Shown here one piece after another: positions 44,645 through 57,182 of a stretch of 64,000 bases of DNA. The notes under the pieces were generated by a model. It saw only the letters and a program-made list of their open reading frames with translations, was not told the origin of the DNA and ran no database searches. Numbering within the stretch: the stretch's first letter is position 1; each line of letters begins with the position of its first letter. The stretch comes from Tubulanus polymorphus (lineage: Eukaryota > Nemertea > Palaeonemertea > Tubulaniformes > Tubulanidae): NCBI RefSeq assembly GCF_964204645.1, contig NC_134028.1, forward strand, positions 13,939,263 through 14,003,262, written 5' to 3'. Made by a program: the position numbers and the translations under genes.

Positions 44645-44780
44645 GAAAACCCGTTATCGCTGCTTTGCAGCTATATTTAGGGTTTTCTGTTATATCACAG
44701 AAAACCCTATTGAGATTCGCGTGTTTCTTATTATTATTAGGGTTTTCTGACTTTCGTCGAAAACCCTTTTGTAATTCTGT
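44645..44780 (+). repeat. Hairpin cassette, two units
   Basis: One perfect AGGGTTTTCTGT hairpin (TATATC loop) and one diverged unit whose loop side has changed (AGGGTTTTCTGA..GAAAACCCT). The conserved ~1 kb block does not follow here. Confidence 0.65.
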
Positions 44781-45047
44781 TGATTGTTATTATTATTATT
44801 TACATATTTTCCACTTTTTTTTGCACATAAAATTCATCTCCTATCAGATTCGACAACTAACTGCTTCTAATTGAAATGTAGAATTCTGATAGGAATATAA
44901 CACGCATTCGAGCTCCGCGTAGATTATATTTATGCACTCTCCGTCCTATTTTAAACTTAAAATCACTTACTGAAAGATAACACCGGATGATAGTAGCAAT
45001 CGCGACTGGCCCCGTCCGGTACTCCCACTAACGATAAAAACAGCGCC

Positions 45048-45135
45048 CTGTCCTGTGGCATGGTGGATAAGGTGTTTGACTCCCAACTGAGAGGTCGAGG
45101 GTTCGAATCCTAGTGAAACCATGCATTATCACAGT
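45048..45135 (+). repeat. tRNA-like (SINE-head-like) insertion
   Basis: Contains a perfect B box GGTTCGAATCC and a tRNA-like GTGGATAAGGTGTTTGACTC, flanked by an 8-bp direct repeat ACAGCGCC (45040-45047, 45136-45143). A clean cloverleaf could not be drawn by eye, so it is not called a tRNA gene; a pol III-derived retro-insertion fits. Confidence 0.5.
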
Positions 45136-45143
45136 ACAGCGCC

Positions 45144-47265
45144 GGCTCGCAACAATTGTTTTATTAATGAAACAACATGGTGGATGGGTGAAATTATTTT
45201 CGGCTTAAATTTATCGCGAGTTTTAGGACTTTAATGAATTTCACGAAACCATGATTTCTAAAATGAGTCAATTGATTAATTCTATTCGTAAATCAATTTA
45301 CGTTGGCTACATTTCCTGAAGATTTCGGGGTCAAATCAACGTGATATGGACAGAAATTGTAGGAATTTTCACACGGAATTTTACTTCCGCGTTCAGTTGA
45401 CGACTCGGATCGATGACAACGACAGCGGAGTTTATGTATTTTAAGGTGAGAATCCGTTAACCAGGGAATGTTTTAAATGATTTCTTTAATAATATGAGTA
45501 TGGTAGCAAATGAGTAGGCCTACTCGGTGAAGCAATGATCATTGTTGGCTACTTACTTAATGCCTAGCTTTTTTGGGGGATGCGCCTAGAATAGATTTAG
45601 GCCCTAAATATAATGGGTAGAGCCAGTCAGTGGAATGCCTTAATAGCAGCTAGTTATGGCCTGGTTTACACTGAATGTGCATGACAATTTATTTTGATTA
45701 CTTTCTTTCCAGCTATTATTCGTGGAATGAACTGGTCACTACGGTCTTCAATTCCTTTGCGGATTCTTGCAGAAGTATTAAACCACAGTGCGCAAATGTA
45801 TGTTTCAAATTAGGCTTTTTCGACATTGACAGCCAAAGACCTAACTTAACACGCTAACTGAAGCGCAACTGTCTCAGATGCTGTAAGTACTTAACGTTTT
45901 GCGTAATTTTTTTGGTAATGCAATATTTGGATTAGTAATCAGTCGTGCTAACGAACATGCAGAATTGGATTCATTGTAATTATGGGATGATAATTTATGG
46001 GCGTCCCGAGTCCTGCGACATACCCTTGATATGAAGCTTTTTTAATGTCAATCATTGACTTGTTTTGGAGTAAACTGAATAGCCCTTAAAATACCAATGC
46101 CACGTGGCTTGGTGTCTATGCTCTACGAGACTGTAGTAATAGATTTTCACAACAAACTCATGATTTTAAATAGTCTCCTAAGATATCTATATATTATTTC
46201 GCTCCTTACCTAAGTAATTCTTACATTTGATTGCTTAATTACAGATGGAAAGAGGTCAGATGGCATGAAAATCGACTGTGGCTGACTAATTGGCGCGAGT
46301 AACCAAAATGCTTCAATCATCAGGGGTAGACAAATTAGCCGAAGATGAATGAAAACTTCACCTTGATGATCATCAGTTGATTTTGCTGTAATTATTTGCC
46401 TGGATATAGCTTTCATTTCAAAATCTGTCTTCAGTAGAATATCTTTCAATAAAATATTTTGAAGATTCAATTTGAATTGATCTTAAAACCAGAGAAAGCA
46501 TTCAGAAATTTAGAAAATCCTTGACTCATAATCAAATTCTGTGAAGTCAGTTAAGGTCTTTTTGGTCGAATCAAGCCGAGGGCTCAGGTGACTAAAACTC
46601 AATTCCTCGCTGTCTTATAATGCCGAGTACGACGGAGTTTACACACTGAAACACGTTGGGCTGTGTAAGTGTAATTTGGATAAGTCCACAATATAATGAC
46701 CGCCCTGCCCCGCTGCATCTGAGACGTCAACAAGTTAGACTGTATTGCTTCGATGACAAACTGACTGCTACGCAAGATAACCATCCAATTCAAATGTAAA
46801 TTAAGAAAGAAAACAACAAAACTAGTTGCGTTGATCAACAAAAATAAATCTATAGTTTATTACAATACTTCAATTTCAAAATAAGGATAGGAAAAAAGTG
46901 AACAATAAGTGTACCATGCGTCTTAAATATTTCTCAAGAATATATCTTTTTCTGGCCACCACCTGCCTCGACATTTTTCGAGATTTTCGCTAAAAATACG
47001 AAACAAGACAAAATTGATGGATGGGAATCACACATGCTACAATTCACTTTTACTGCGAACATTGGAATGAGCTAAAGCAATTTGCTAGGAGGAAAAATTG
47101 AGTCAAATGATGTTTCAAAATCTGGACGGGAAAAGTTTTACTGAATTGTATGGCTAATGGCAAATACATGTTTATATTGATAAGGTAAATATCTGTATAA
47201 AAGGTTGTATAGCAACTTGAATTGAAGGATTAATGCAATAGGTCTCTTATTCTAAAAGACGAGTG
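45144..47265. other. No gene recognised; weak exon-like signals
   Basis: 45412-45444 reads MTTTAEFMYFK and ends AAG|GTGAGA. 45715-45799 follows TTTCTTTCCAG, is open in one frame (YYSWNELVTTVFNSFADSC) and ends AAT|GTATGT. The phases of the two do not match, so a host gene is only a weak possibility. The rest shows nothing. Confidence 0.2.
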
Positions 47266-47269
47266 AGCC

Positions 47270-49195
47270 ATACTTCCTAGATTGGTCATGTGAATCAACA
47301 TCAAATTTAGAGCTATCATCCATTTTTAGTTTTCAATCAAAGACCAACCTATGAAATAAAGTACATATGTTTAACAACCTGGAATAAATTAAAATAAATC
47401 TGAGGAATTCACCAAATTTCTGTATCGAACCCCTAATATATAACCTATAGATTCATACTTACATACGACAAATTGACAAAGAAACTTCATTTGACAGTAT
47501 ACAAACTTGCGGACAAACTCCCAAAATGAATCATGTCCTATTCACCTAGAATCAAACAAAATACAACAAAAAAATTCACAATACAGATTCCGGTTTCGAA
47601 TCCTTCAAATAGCTGTTTACTTACATGAAACGAATAATCAAACTACTTCTGCCAACAGCATACTGATCCACAGCTAGATTTTCGTAGTATTTGAAAATAT
47701 TTCGTAGTATTTAGAAATGTTCTTAATGTTGTTTCCGTATGCGTAGGGATTACGTTAAAGCCGTCAGACAAGAACGTACTAGTAGTAAGAATTACGAAAG
47801 TTCTTGTTTGATGCTTTCATCTACCAACGCAAACCATAAATCAGTCTATAAACGACAATTCTTTCTCGGTTCTTCTGCTGTGAGATCTGGCAAACATTCA
47901 GAAAATCTTTATATAAAACTTTTAAATAGTTGGAACCATATTTGGTTCGGTCGGAACAATGGAGTGTATTTATAATGAGGCTCGTGAAGGGATCACGCTG
48001 ATACTTGATGATATTCCCGGCTACTTTCCGTAAAAGGAAAAACCGGAAGTTTAGGAAGATGTGGTTGTTTTGCTTATCCTGTATTAAAATAGAATTAGTT
48101 AAATTGTAGATAAAATAATTAGTATAAGTATTTCAAATAATTTAAGAATTGATAATCAATCACAATGTATTCCGAATCGTAGTTAATTATAATAATTAAA
48201 AAAGAAAAACAATGAATTTGTACTGTAATTAGAAAAGAAAACAAAGTTTTGAAAAGATATTTAATTTGAGTAATCTAGATGTTGTTTAAGAACAAATTGT
48301 TAATAATCGCTAATGTTTTAGAAAAATTAATTTGTGTTAAATGTTAAAACTAGCTGTCTGAAGTTTCTGTTGTCTGTATGCGCTCGTTGGTAATTCACAG
48401 ACAATAGCTGCTCTCTCAACAACGACTAGCAAGGAGTGAGTAAATAACAACGCGTCATGACAGGAGGGTTGGAAGGAAAAAGTTAGTTTAGCAAATCAGT
48501 TTTGAAAATAATTTTAGATCAGCGAATCATTAAGGCCAAATTCTATATGACCAAAACAGTCATGACAGTAAGGTTGCTGCTCCTTGCCAAAAGTCGAGTG
48601 GGAGAGTCGGTATTTTAAGAATGCCGATTCTTTCTATAAAAGGGATCCGCATCTTGAGAGAGCAGTCAATCGGGAGAATCTGTACCTTAGTAAGACGAGT
48701 GTCGACAGCAGGACAGGAGAAGCTTCGGAACGATAGGGATTCATATAATAGGGATTAGGAAAATCATTCTCAGGTTCAAGGTAAATAAAATATATTATCT
48801 TCAATATTATCATCCGGTATTTCAGTTTATTCATTCGGTTTTGTGCACGGACACGTTCTCTCGCCAGGGCCTTACTCAAGTATTTTATAGATAACGATTA
48901 AAGAGAGGATTGTGACCGGTGTATCAATACCAACTCGCTGACAAACCCCCAAAATGAAACGTCTCATGATAAACAGCTGGAATTAAACGTAATAAAGCTA
49001 CAAAATTTACAAAATGTCGGTTTCGAATCCCTCAAATAGCCTTAGACTTACAAATGATGGATTATCAAACAACTATGAACTCCCACAACGCCACATGTCT
49101 TTGATAATCTACAGTGAAAACCTGGAATTAAATGAAATAAATCTTAAAATTCTGATTTGAACCCAACGTATGCCCTCTCTCTACTTGTAGGCCCA
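47270..49195. repeat. Degenerate ~140-bp tandem repeat split by an LTR-like insertion
   Basis: Related units at about 47340-47480, 47480-47640, 48930-49060 and 49080-49190 share GACAAACYCCCAAAATGAA and TTTCGAATCCYTCAAATAG. The sequence between about 47.7 and 48.9 kb is foreign to the repeat. Confidence 0.5.
48060..48905 (+). mobile_element. Possible solo LTR
   Basis: TATA box TATAAAAGGG at 48637, AATAAAATA at about 48784 and no coding, spacing typical of an LTR promoter and R region. Boundaries are approximate and no TSD was established. Confidence 0.35.
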
Positions 49196-50107
49196 AGATC
49201 TTGAAATAGGATAAATAATGTTATGATGAAAGAGGCATAATGGTTCGGAAAAAAATTTAATTCAATATGGCTCTTGGCCCGGCAAAGTTTGCTTTTGAAA
49301 TATCCTTTTGATTAGGCCTAGTTACACATTTTGAAAGCAAATGACATTTTGCATCATTTGCTTTGTTGAGGAAAAGATTCGTTTGAGTCGTAAAATTTAT
49401 AGCCTAGAACCAATTTCTTCATCAAAGCGTGATGCACAATTTTGACTGGGTCTTTTTTCCACGTGGTAGTGGACAGAAAATTTGAATAGGCCTCAATAAT
49501 AGAATAATCTTTCTTAGGTTTCATGATAAAGATGCAGCATTAACTTAGATTAATGCTTATCTTTTACAATTAGGCTTATGTTTCAAAGGAAAACGCCCAC
49601 AGTTGGTCGAACTGGGGTTAAGCATTGATGGTAGAGGGGCTGTGTGTGTGCTGAAACAGAGATAAAAATGCACGGGAACGAGTTTGTCGAGTGGAGCTTA
49701 TTATTCCATCAGGGATAGTGTACTGTAGTCATGTTATATATCAAAATGTTCCTTATTAGTTCCGCTGCATCGCTAAAAACAAATTGAGATAGGTTTCCCT
49801 ACATTTTTTTACATATTACATCACTTACAACGATAAACGTCCGTCGCCGACTGAAAAATTCACAAAAACTTCCGCATTGAGAGCGCCACCGCACCAATTC
49901 AAATTCAATTATATGGATCGGAAACCCTCCAGCGAAGCACTCTATGATCTTTAGAACCTGTCTTTTTGCTGACTGGGAATGAGATATTTCTCAGCGCGAA
50001 GGGGGCGGGGTGCAGCGTCACCAGGTCCCGCTCCGCGAGGAAGCTAGATTTTCAAAGAAATGAGTGCACGCGACGGCCGTGACCACTTGTTAGTGACGTC
50101 ATCAAGA
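49196..50107. other. No gene recognised; GC-rich patch with CRE
   Basis: 49,970-50,100 is GC-rich compared with its surroundings and contains a perfect TGACGTCA (about 50094-50101), a promoter-like combination just before the exon-like repeat. Confidence 0.35.
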
Positions 50108-50203
50108 AGGATGGCTCCGAGAATCGCCACATCACAGGTTACGGTAAATAAATGGGATTCGACCATTCAAAAGTTCAAAATGTACTTTTTTGTTTTGTAA
50201 AAC
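50108..50203 (+). other. Exon-like repeat, copy 2
   Basis: Starts with ATG in strong context (AGGATGG; MAPRIATSQVTVNKWDSTIQ) and ends in a stop; diverged from the minus-strand copy at 3250-3340, where the same place carries a GTAAGT donor. Confidence 0.35.
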
Positions 50204-50990
50204 AAGTTTATTCATGTCGTTATATAAAGCGTTTTGTTTGAAACATTCTTTAATAATGTTTGTTGAGTTTAAAGCCAATTGTCGTTGTGTAATTCCATAC
50301 TGGTCACTGACATCAAATCTTTAGTTTCTGTTTCGACTTATAAATATCCAACTTGTATGTTCTATCTTTTAATACAGGCCATGCGATTAATTGCGTATCA
50401 CTCCATTAGTTTAAAAAGAGAGCACATATTTCGATATTGTTAAATAATTAACTACATCTTTTTCTGTCACACGTTGATTTTTACCCATCACTTATAAAAT
50501 TCGAATGTACGTGATGTATTCTGTAAGCTATGTAAGCTTGTTCTTAAAAATACACTATGAATTTTCAATTTGTAGTGACCATAATAGTTTATTTTTCGTA
50601 AATAAAATTTATATTTTAATTAAATAATTTCAAAATCTTTTCTATGCCCTCTGCAACAGAAAGTTACTAAGGACTATTACATATTCAGATGTACGTTGAT
50701 AATTGATTTCAATCCTCCCTTCAAATAATTATATGAACATTATTTCGGAAAATGCAGGTGGCGCACAATCATAATACATACAACTCATCAAGCTGACGAG
50801 TCGTTTCCGTTACCAATGTTACAGGGGTTACCAATCTACTCGACTCCGCAGACAACTAAACGACCTGAGTAACCCCCAATTTGACTATAACTATAAATTA
50901 TGTTATGTTAAACCGCATTGGTGTGACTTGACACATCAAATGCGTATCCCGTATTGACATAATTCTATTATCCACTTTTCAAACTATGAA
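50204..50990. other. No gene recognised
   Basis: The first ~80 bp still match the flank of the 3.2 kb exon-like repeat; the rest is AT-rich non-coding sequence. Confidence 0.4.
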
Positions 50991-51004
50991 TAGCACGCCG
51001 GCTC

Positions 51005-51240
51005 AGAAAACCCGTTATCGCTGCTTTGCAGCTATATTTAGGGTTTTCTGTTACATCACAGAAAACCCTATTGAGATTCGCGTGTTTCTTATTATTTTTA
51101 TTATTATTAGGGTTTTCTGTTACATCACAGAAAACCCTATTGAGTTTCGCGTGTTTCTTATTATTAGGGTTTTCTGTTACATCACAGAAAACCCTATTGA
51201 GATTCGCGTGTTTCTTATTATTATTATTATTATTATTTTT
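51005..51240 (+). repeat. Hairpin cassette, three units
   Basis: Same architecture as 27443-27600, directly after the GCTGCTTTGCAGC flank and followed by (TTA)n. Confidence 0.75.
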
Positions 51241-52193
51241 TTCCACACATTTTTTGTCAAAAGTACATAGGCTTTTTTACATTACCGCTGTTGCCGATAC
51301 AATCCGTCTGATATCATTCAGCTCAGTTCGATCTACAAATACTCCGTGCGAATTTTGAAGAATCAACGTTACAAAAGCACTGTCGGGCCGTAAACATCGA
51401 AAATTGAGCCCCATTCAAAGAGCCGACATGTTTTTCTAAGTCGTCTTTCCGAAATCTACCGCACGTTTCTTGTCACATCGATTATCAATTCAAGCATAAA
51501 TTAACAAATTTATTACCCAAAGATTGCACATTCTGTCGCGGTTTTCAAAAACTAATTTTAACAATAACCCATTTTCCTCATCAAATTATAATACCAATAC
51601 ACAGGAAATTTACTACTTTAGATTTTAAAAGCCCTGTCGAGCCGTAAACATCGACAAATCGACGTGTGTCACTACATCGTCGTTCCGGGAATCAGCTGCG
51701 AGTTTCTCCTCATTCTGAGAATCAAATCGAGTGCAAATTAATTTATTACTACCAGTGATTTGGCTGCGGGCGTCAAGCAGTTAATTTAGCAATACCTATT
51801 TTTCTTTACCAAATTTACCGTGTTTTTACTAAGATAAATCATAAGTGTACCGGGGAGTCGTAGGCCTTAACTAAACACGCCGAAGAGATATAGCGGAGAA
51901 AAGCTGTTATGTCGACGAGGTAACAAAATAATAGAATATATTACTTTATTCGGCCGCGGCCCTCTATATCAATACCATCAATACTCTATATTTCCTACAG
52001 TACATACCGATCATTGTCAAATCCACAAGGTATTTACTAAATACAAGTATATAACACACTCCTATCCGTATGCTAGACTCACACTTGACATTCGGAGTAA
52101 GCGTTCGCAGTGGGGGAAAGGAGATCGTTCGCTGTGTCACTTGAAGTGTTTATCGAGTTTTACGCGACCTTAAAGCTTTAGTATGGTGGCTGA
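51241..52193 (+). repeat. Unique block of the super-repeat, copy 3
   Basis: Close to copy 1 through GTGGCTGAT, where a TIR element is inserted. Confidence 0.75.
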
Positions 52194-53039
52194 TAGTTAG
52201 TTACCTAATCGTTGGTGGTAAGCTTTTTATAATCGGATGAGCTTATACCAACGTTAGGGATGACAAGGGCCAAAACTCGGTTGAAAAAAGTAACACTTCA
52301 AAAATATACTTTCTATTCACTTCAGTCCATAATTAATGGCTTAATTCACAAACTATCACTGGTACCTTTCGAAATAATCCAATTTTATGTATGTTTCGAG
52401 TGATTAATCAACATTATTTTGAGAAATTAATTAATTTCTCAGCAAATTTCGCCATTGGCCGCTATTTCTCTGTATTGCACATGTGGCATGATAAGACAAG
52501 GGGACCTACAAGGATTTTTATAAAACCTCCAAGACGAAACGACAATTTTTATTTTTGATGGTTTTCCAACTTACATTTCAAATCTTCGTGTTTTCCAAGA
52601 TAAATAATGAAGTAATAAATTTTGGTAAAAGAAAAATGGGAATAAGTGTTGATTTCTTAATTTTTTCAATTTCGTCGTTTCGCTTCGTGAGTTTGTGCTG
52701 TTGTCCTGGCCTCAGTCCACAGGTGCCAGCACCTCCAGTAATTTTCAAAATGGCAGTTGTTGACTGGACGGAAATTTACTCTCACTTTACGGCCGATTTG
52801 CACATGGATTAAGATCGTCAGGTGAGGTGTTATAGGTATCAGACAAACTACGAATCTGTTGTGCGTCGATTACAGCAAAAATTAGACGGATATGTTAAGA
52901 GACAATGAAATGCCAGGCAAATTACTCGTCAGTCAAATTGGCTGACGAAGATTTCATACAAAAATGACCTTCCCATTCCTGACTGTGGTTTGTGAAAATA
53001 TCCGATCGTGAAACTAAACCGCAGACAGGTTACTGACTA
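52194..53039. mobile_element. MULE-like TIR element (846 bp) with 9-bp TSD
   Basis: GGTGGCTGA flanks both sides (52185-52193, 53040-53048), and the sister super-repeats lack the insert, so the boundaries are exact. Ends TAGTTAGTTACCT and TAGTCAGTAACCT. A 9-bp TSD fits Mutator-like elements. The interior has a short exon-like AATGGCAGTTGTTGACTGGA ahead of CAG|GTGAGG, but no transposase motif. Confidence 0.65.
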
Positions 53040-53104
53040 GGTGGCTGATTAGATAAAAAAACACGAATATGCAAATGAGCGCGACATTACGACAAAACTA
53101 AAAT

Positions 53105-53715
53105 AACGCAAGAAAACAATGATTTTGATTTTGTCGCCCGCGACAATTCATTATTTTGGTTTTATCGCCCACGACAATTCATTACTTTGGTTTTATCGCC
53201 AGCGACAATGCATTATTTTGGTTTTGTCGCCCGCGACAATTCATTATTTTGGTTTTATCGCCCGCGACAATTCATTATTTTGGTTTTGTCGCCCCGACAA
53301 TTCTTTTTTTGGTTTTGTCGCCCGCGACAATTCAATATTTTGGTTTTGTCGCCCGCGACAATTCAATATTTTGGTTTTATCGCCCACGACAATTCATTAC
53401 TTTGGTTTTATCTCCAGCGACAATTCATTATTTTGGTTTTGTCGCCCGCGACAATTCTTGTTTTTGGTTTTGACGCCCGCGACAATTCATTATTTTCGTT
53501 TTATACTTTGTTTTTGTCGCCCGCTACAATTTTTTTTTGGTTTTGTCGCTCGCGACAATTCAATATTTTGGTTTTATCGCCCGCGATAATTCATTATTTT
53601 GGTTTTATCGCCCGCGACAATTCATTATTTTGGTTTTGTCCCCCGTGACAATTCAATATTTTGGTTTTGTCATCCGCGACAATTCATAATTTTGGTTTTG
53701 TCCCCCGTGGTTTTG
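53105..53715. repeat. 31-bp satellite array, third locus (about 19 units)
   Basis: Same monomer as the 28.6 kb array; follows GCAAATGAGCGCGACATTA as in the other copies. Confidence 0.9.
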
Positions 53716-53739
53716 TCGGAACATTAAGTTTTTTGGTCG

Positions 53740-54045
53740 AACAGTGTGTTAAGGTCGTTTTGGAAATTTACTCGGTCTGGTATATTTTGGATTACTGTGT
53801 ATGTCATTTGTCAGGACATTAAACAGAAGACGACTTAGGATACTACCTTGCGTGACTCCACTAGTTAGCCGTCTCATTCCAAGATGAGGCGTTCCGTTGA
53901 TTTCGGTTACAAGTTTCCGTTCCTGCTGAGCCATTTGGGCGACCTATCATTGATACTGTTTCCTAATAGCCTGTTTAGTAATGGCTGATGTTGAGCCTTA
54001 TCAAATGCTTTGTTGAAATCCACCGTTGAACAGGATTCTAAGACT
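53740..54045 (-). pseudogene. LINE reverse-transcriptase fragment, copy 3
   Basis: Cleanest copy: RKLVTEINGTPHLGMRRL, TSGVTQGSILSRLLFNVL and NDIHSNP read in one frame over 61 codons, preceded by a frame break at WLSS. Confidence 0.75.
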
Positions 54046-54049
54046 GTGC

Positions 54050-55075
54050 AGAAAACCCGTTATCGCTGCTTTGCAGCTATATTTATTATTATTTTTTTCC
54101 ACACATTTTTTGTCAAAAGTACATAGGCTTTTTTACATTACCGCTGTTGCCGATACAATCCGTCTGATATCATTCAGCTCAGTTCGATCTACAAATACTC
54201 CGTGCGAATTTTGAAGCACTGTCGGGCCGTAAACATCGAAAATTGAGCCCCATTCAAAGAGCCGACATGTTTTTCTAAGTCGTCTTTCCGAAAACTACCG
54301 CACGTTTCTTGTCACGTCGATTATCAATTCAAGCATAAATTAACAAATTTATTACCCAAAGATTGCACATTCAGCCGCGGTTTTTAAAAACTAATTTAAA
54401 CAATAGCCCATTTACCTCATCAAATCATATTATCGATACACAGGAAATTTACTACTTTAGATTCTAAAAGCACTGTCGAGCCGTAAACATCGACTGATCG
54501 ACGTGTGTCGCTACATCGTCGTTCGGGATCAGCTGCGAGTTTCTCCTCCTCATGAGAATCAAATCGAGTACAAATTTATTTATTACTACCAGTGATTTGG
54601 CAATACCTTTAACCATACCTTTTTTCAATTAACCGTGTATTTGCTAAGATAAATCATTAGAGTACCGGGGAGTCGTAGGCCTAAACTAAACACGCCGAAG
54701 AGATATAGCGGAGAAACGCTGTTATGTCGACGATGTATCAAAAGGAACAATATATTACTTCATTCAGGCGCGGGCTTCAACCATTTATCAATACTCTATA
54801 TTTTCTACAGTACATATCGATCTTTGTCAAATGCACAAGGTATTTACTAAATACAAGTATATAACACACTCCTATCCGTATGCTGGACTCGCATTCACAG
54901 TATGATTGTTGCGTTTGTTAACAGACTCATTGGAGTTAACTTCATAACAAAATTTACGATATTTAGGAGGGGGTTGTTATTCAATAGGCCTACGACCAAT
55001 CTGTCCGGATGTTAGGCCTACGCATATACATAGGCCTACATAGGCTAGTAGCCTCAAATAGGTTAAAGCTAAGTT
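54050..55075 (+). repeat. Super-repeat copy 4 (no hairpin unit)
   Basis: GCTGCTTTGCAGC flank, then the ~1 kb block with internal deletions; ends in a TAGGCCTAC-rich tail instead of satellite. Confidence 0.7.
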
Positions 55076-55204
55076 CTATTTTATTGCCAAAAATGAAGAT
55101 TTTTTTGAAAATTTCGCCTGAGCAGACAGCTTTATATGCCAGACTTTTCATTTGAGTTTTTTCATCATAAATGAAACTGTTTTTTATTAATTCCTAATAA
55201 GTTA

Positions 55205-55480
55205 AGCCGGGCATAGGTCGGCCTTGCGACGGCTTGTGACTCACTGCGACACCATTCACTGCGACCGCCAGCGACGATTGTGTCGCAACGACTCATCGCC
55301 CTACGCTCCCTTGCGGCTACTTTCTGTGATGCGACGCGACACGTCTGTCACAACCGACCTACGCGCTCTTGCAACTGGCAGAAACTAGTCGCACACAGTC
55401 GCTGACAATCGTATCGCAACCGAAACTTGCGATGCAACGCGAGGATCGCATTGCGTCGCAAGGCCGACCTACGTCCGGCT
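55205..55480. mobile_element. Harbinger-like MITE (276 bp)
   Basis: TTA on both sides (55202-55204, 55481-55483); termini AGCCGGGCATAGGTCGGCCT and AGCCGGACGTAGGTCGGCCT. GC-rich interior with repeated GCGAC/GTCGC words. Its ends resemble those of the 794-bp element at 16.7 kb. Confidence 0.7.
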
Positions 55481-55494
55481 TTAAGTTACTGCGG

Positions 55495-55933
55495 AGCCCC
55501 AGAAATATCTTTTTTTCGTTCAAAAGGCCTTTCGCTTGAAAATTTTTTCGTCGGAACAAAATTTATTTCGTTCGAACCAATAATATTCTGTTCGATTGAA
55601 CCAATTTGAAAAAAATCGTCAGAACAAAGTTGAAGAAACTTTTTTTGTCCAAACGAAAGGTTTTTCCTTCGAACAATCGTTCGATCGAACAGAATCGTTT
55701 TACTTTGAACTGAATTTTCTTGTCAGAACATTAAGTTTTTCGTTCGCACAAGTATATTGTAAAAAGTTTTTTCTCCGAACCAAAAGTATTAGCTATTTCG
55801 TTCAATAGAACAGAATTGTTTTCATTCAAACATTCGTTCGAAAAAAATTGTTTTCGCTCAACCAAAATTTTTTGCCGGGACAAAAAGTTTTTCATTTCAA
55901 TAATAACATAGCTTTTTATTCGAACACATCTTT
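55495..55933 (+). repeat. TTCGAACA-rich block, copy 2 (left part)
   Basis: Parallels 43811-44225 and is cut at TTCGAACACAT; continues at 57183. Confidence 0.6.
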
Positions 55934-57182
55934 AGGCCACTTGTGACTTTAGTCCTAGCGGGCTATTGCGTTTTCTTTTCGTACGTCATCCGTCCTACCG
56001 TAGTCGGAATCCAGTTATTTTGGGAAGTTTTGAAGATGCTTCAATGTAATGTCTTGATATTTGGGTCACACATGTATCTACCCTAGACACATCTTCAGCC
56101 CACAAACTGGCCCTGTCAGAATCAAGATGGCTGACTGGCAGCCATTGATGTTTGCCAAAATCAGCACTTTTTATACGTTTTTGAACTTTTTGAGGGAAAT
56201 TTTGAAGACGCTTTGATCAATTACCTTGATCTTTCGTATATATTTGAATCCCCCCAGGGCCCACGAGCATAACAAAAATTGGGTCGATCGAACTCAAGAT
56301 GGCCATCCTATGACCTTTTTAGTGCCCAAAAATGTCAATTTTGGCCCAAATTCTGAGTCCTATAGCTTCCTACTGGTCTTCCATTTCTCATTGCAATTGC
56401 TGATGGGTATTCTTTGGAAAGGGATGTTTTATAGCTGAGATAGGTATTTTTGATCAACCAATTATGACGCAATTGGCGGCCATCTTGGTGTCACCAGTAC
56501 TCATTCGTAGGTGGGAATAAGTTTTTCGACATTATATTGATACATATTTTGTTACCGCAATGAATTAGAAAGTTGTAGCTTATAAGGTGTTCTATGATTG
56601 TAGTGAGTTTCAAGGTCATTAGTTTTTGGATATGGCCACCAGGAGGCGTTGAATAATATAATATCTTAGTATTTCTATATTATATTTGTACCAATGCATA
56701 TTTTGTCACTACAATCAATTGCAAAGTTGTAGCTCATGACATCGCCTATGATTGTGGTCTGTTTTAAGGACATTAGTTATTCTATATGGTCACCAGGGGC
56801 ATTGAATAGTAGAATAACTTAGTATTTCCTTATTATATTGGTGCCTAGGCATATTTTGTTAACATGGAAATTGCAAAGCTGTAGTTCATCACATGTTCTA
56901 TGATTGTGGCGAGTTTCAAGGTCATCGGGTCTGAATATGGTCACCAGGGGACGTTGAATTGTAGAATAACTTAGTATTCCATATCAAATTGGTAACGAGG
57001 CATATTTTGTTATCACAATCAATTACAAAATCGTAGCAAATGACGTGTTCTATGATTGTGGTGAGTTTCAAGGTCATTGGTTTTTGTATATGGTCACCAG
57101 AGGACGTTGAATATTGAAATTGTTAGATTGTTGAGCATTCGAAACCACTTCCCAAGTGGGCATGGTGTCTCTGGGCCCCTAG
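55934..57182. mobile_element. 1.25-kb insertion carrying ~150-bp tandem repeats
   Basis: Bounded by comparison with the uninterrupted copy near 44225. 56525-57120 consists of four ~150-bp units sharing GCATATTTTGTTA, AAAGTTGTAGCT, TCTATGATTGTGG and ATGGTCACCAG. 56225-56520 has a ~300-bp relative at 61485-61770, and a stray unit lies at 62965-63050. No clear TIR and no gene. Confidence 0.55.

Noticed and set aside
55205-55480. piggyBac-type MITE (TTAA on both sides)
   Set aside because: TIRs align symmetrically only if the duplication is TTA and the element starts AGCCGG, which fits Harbinger better.
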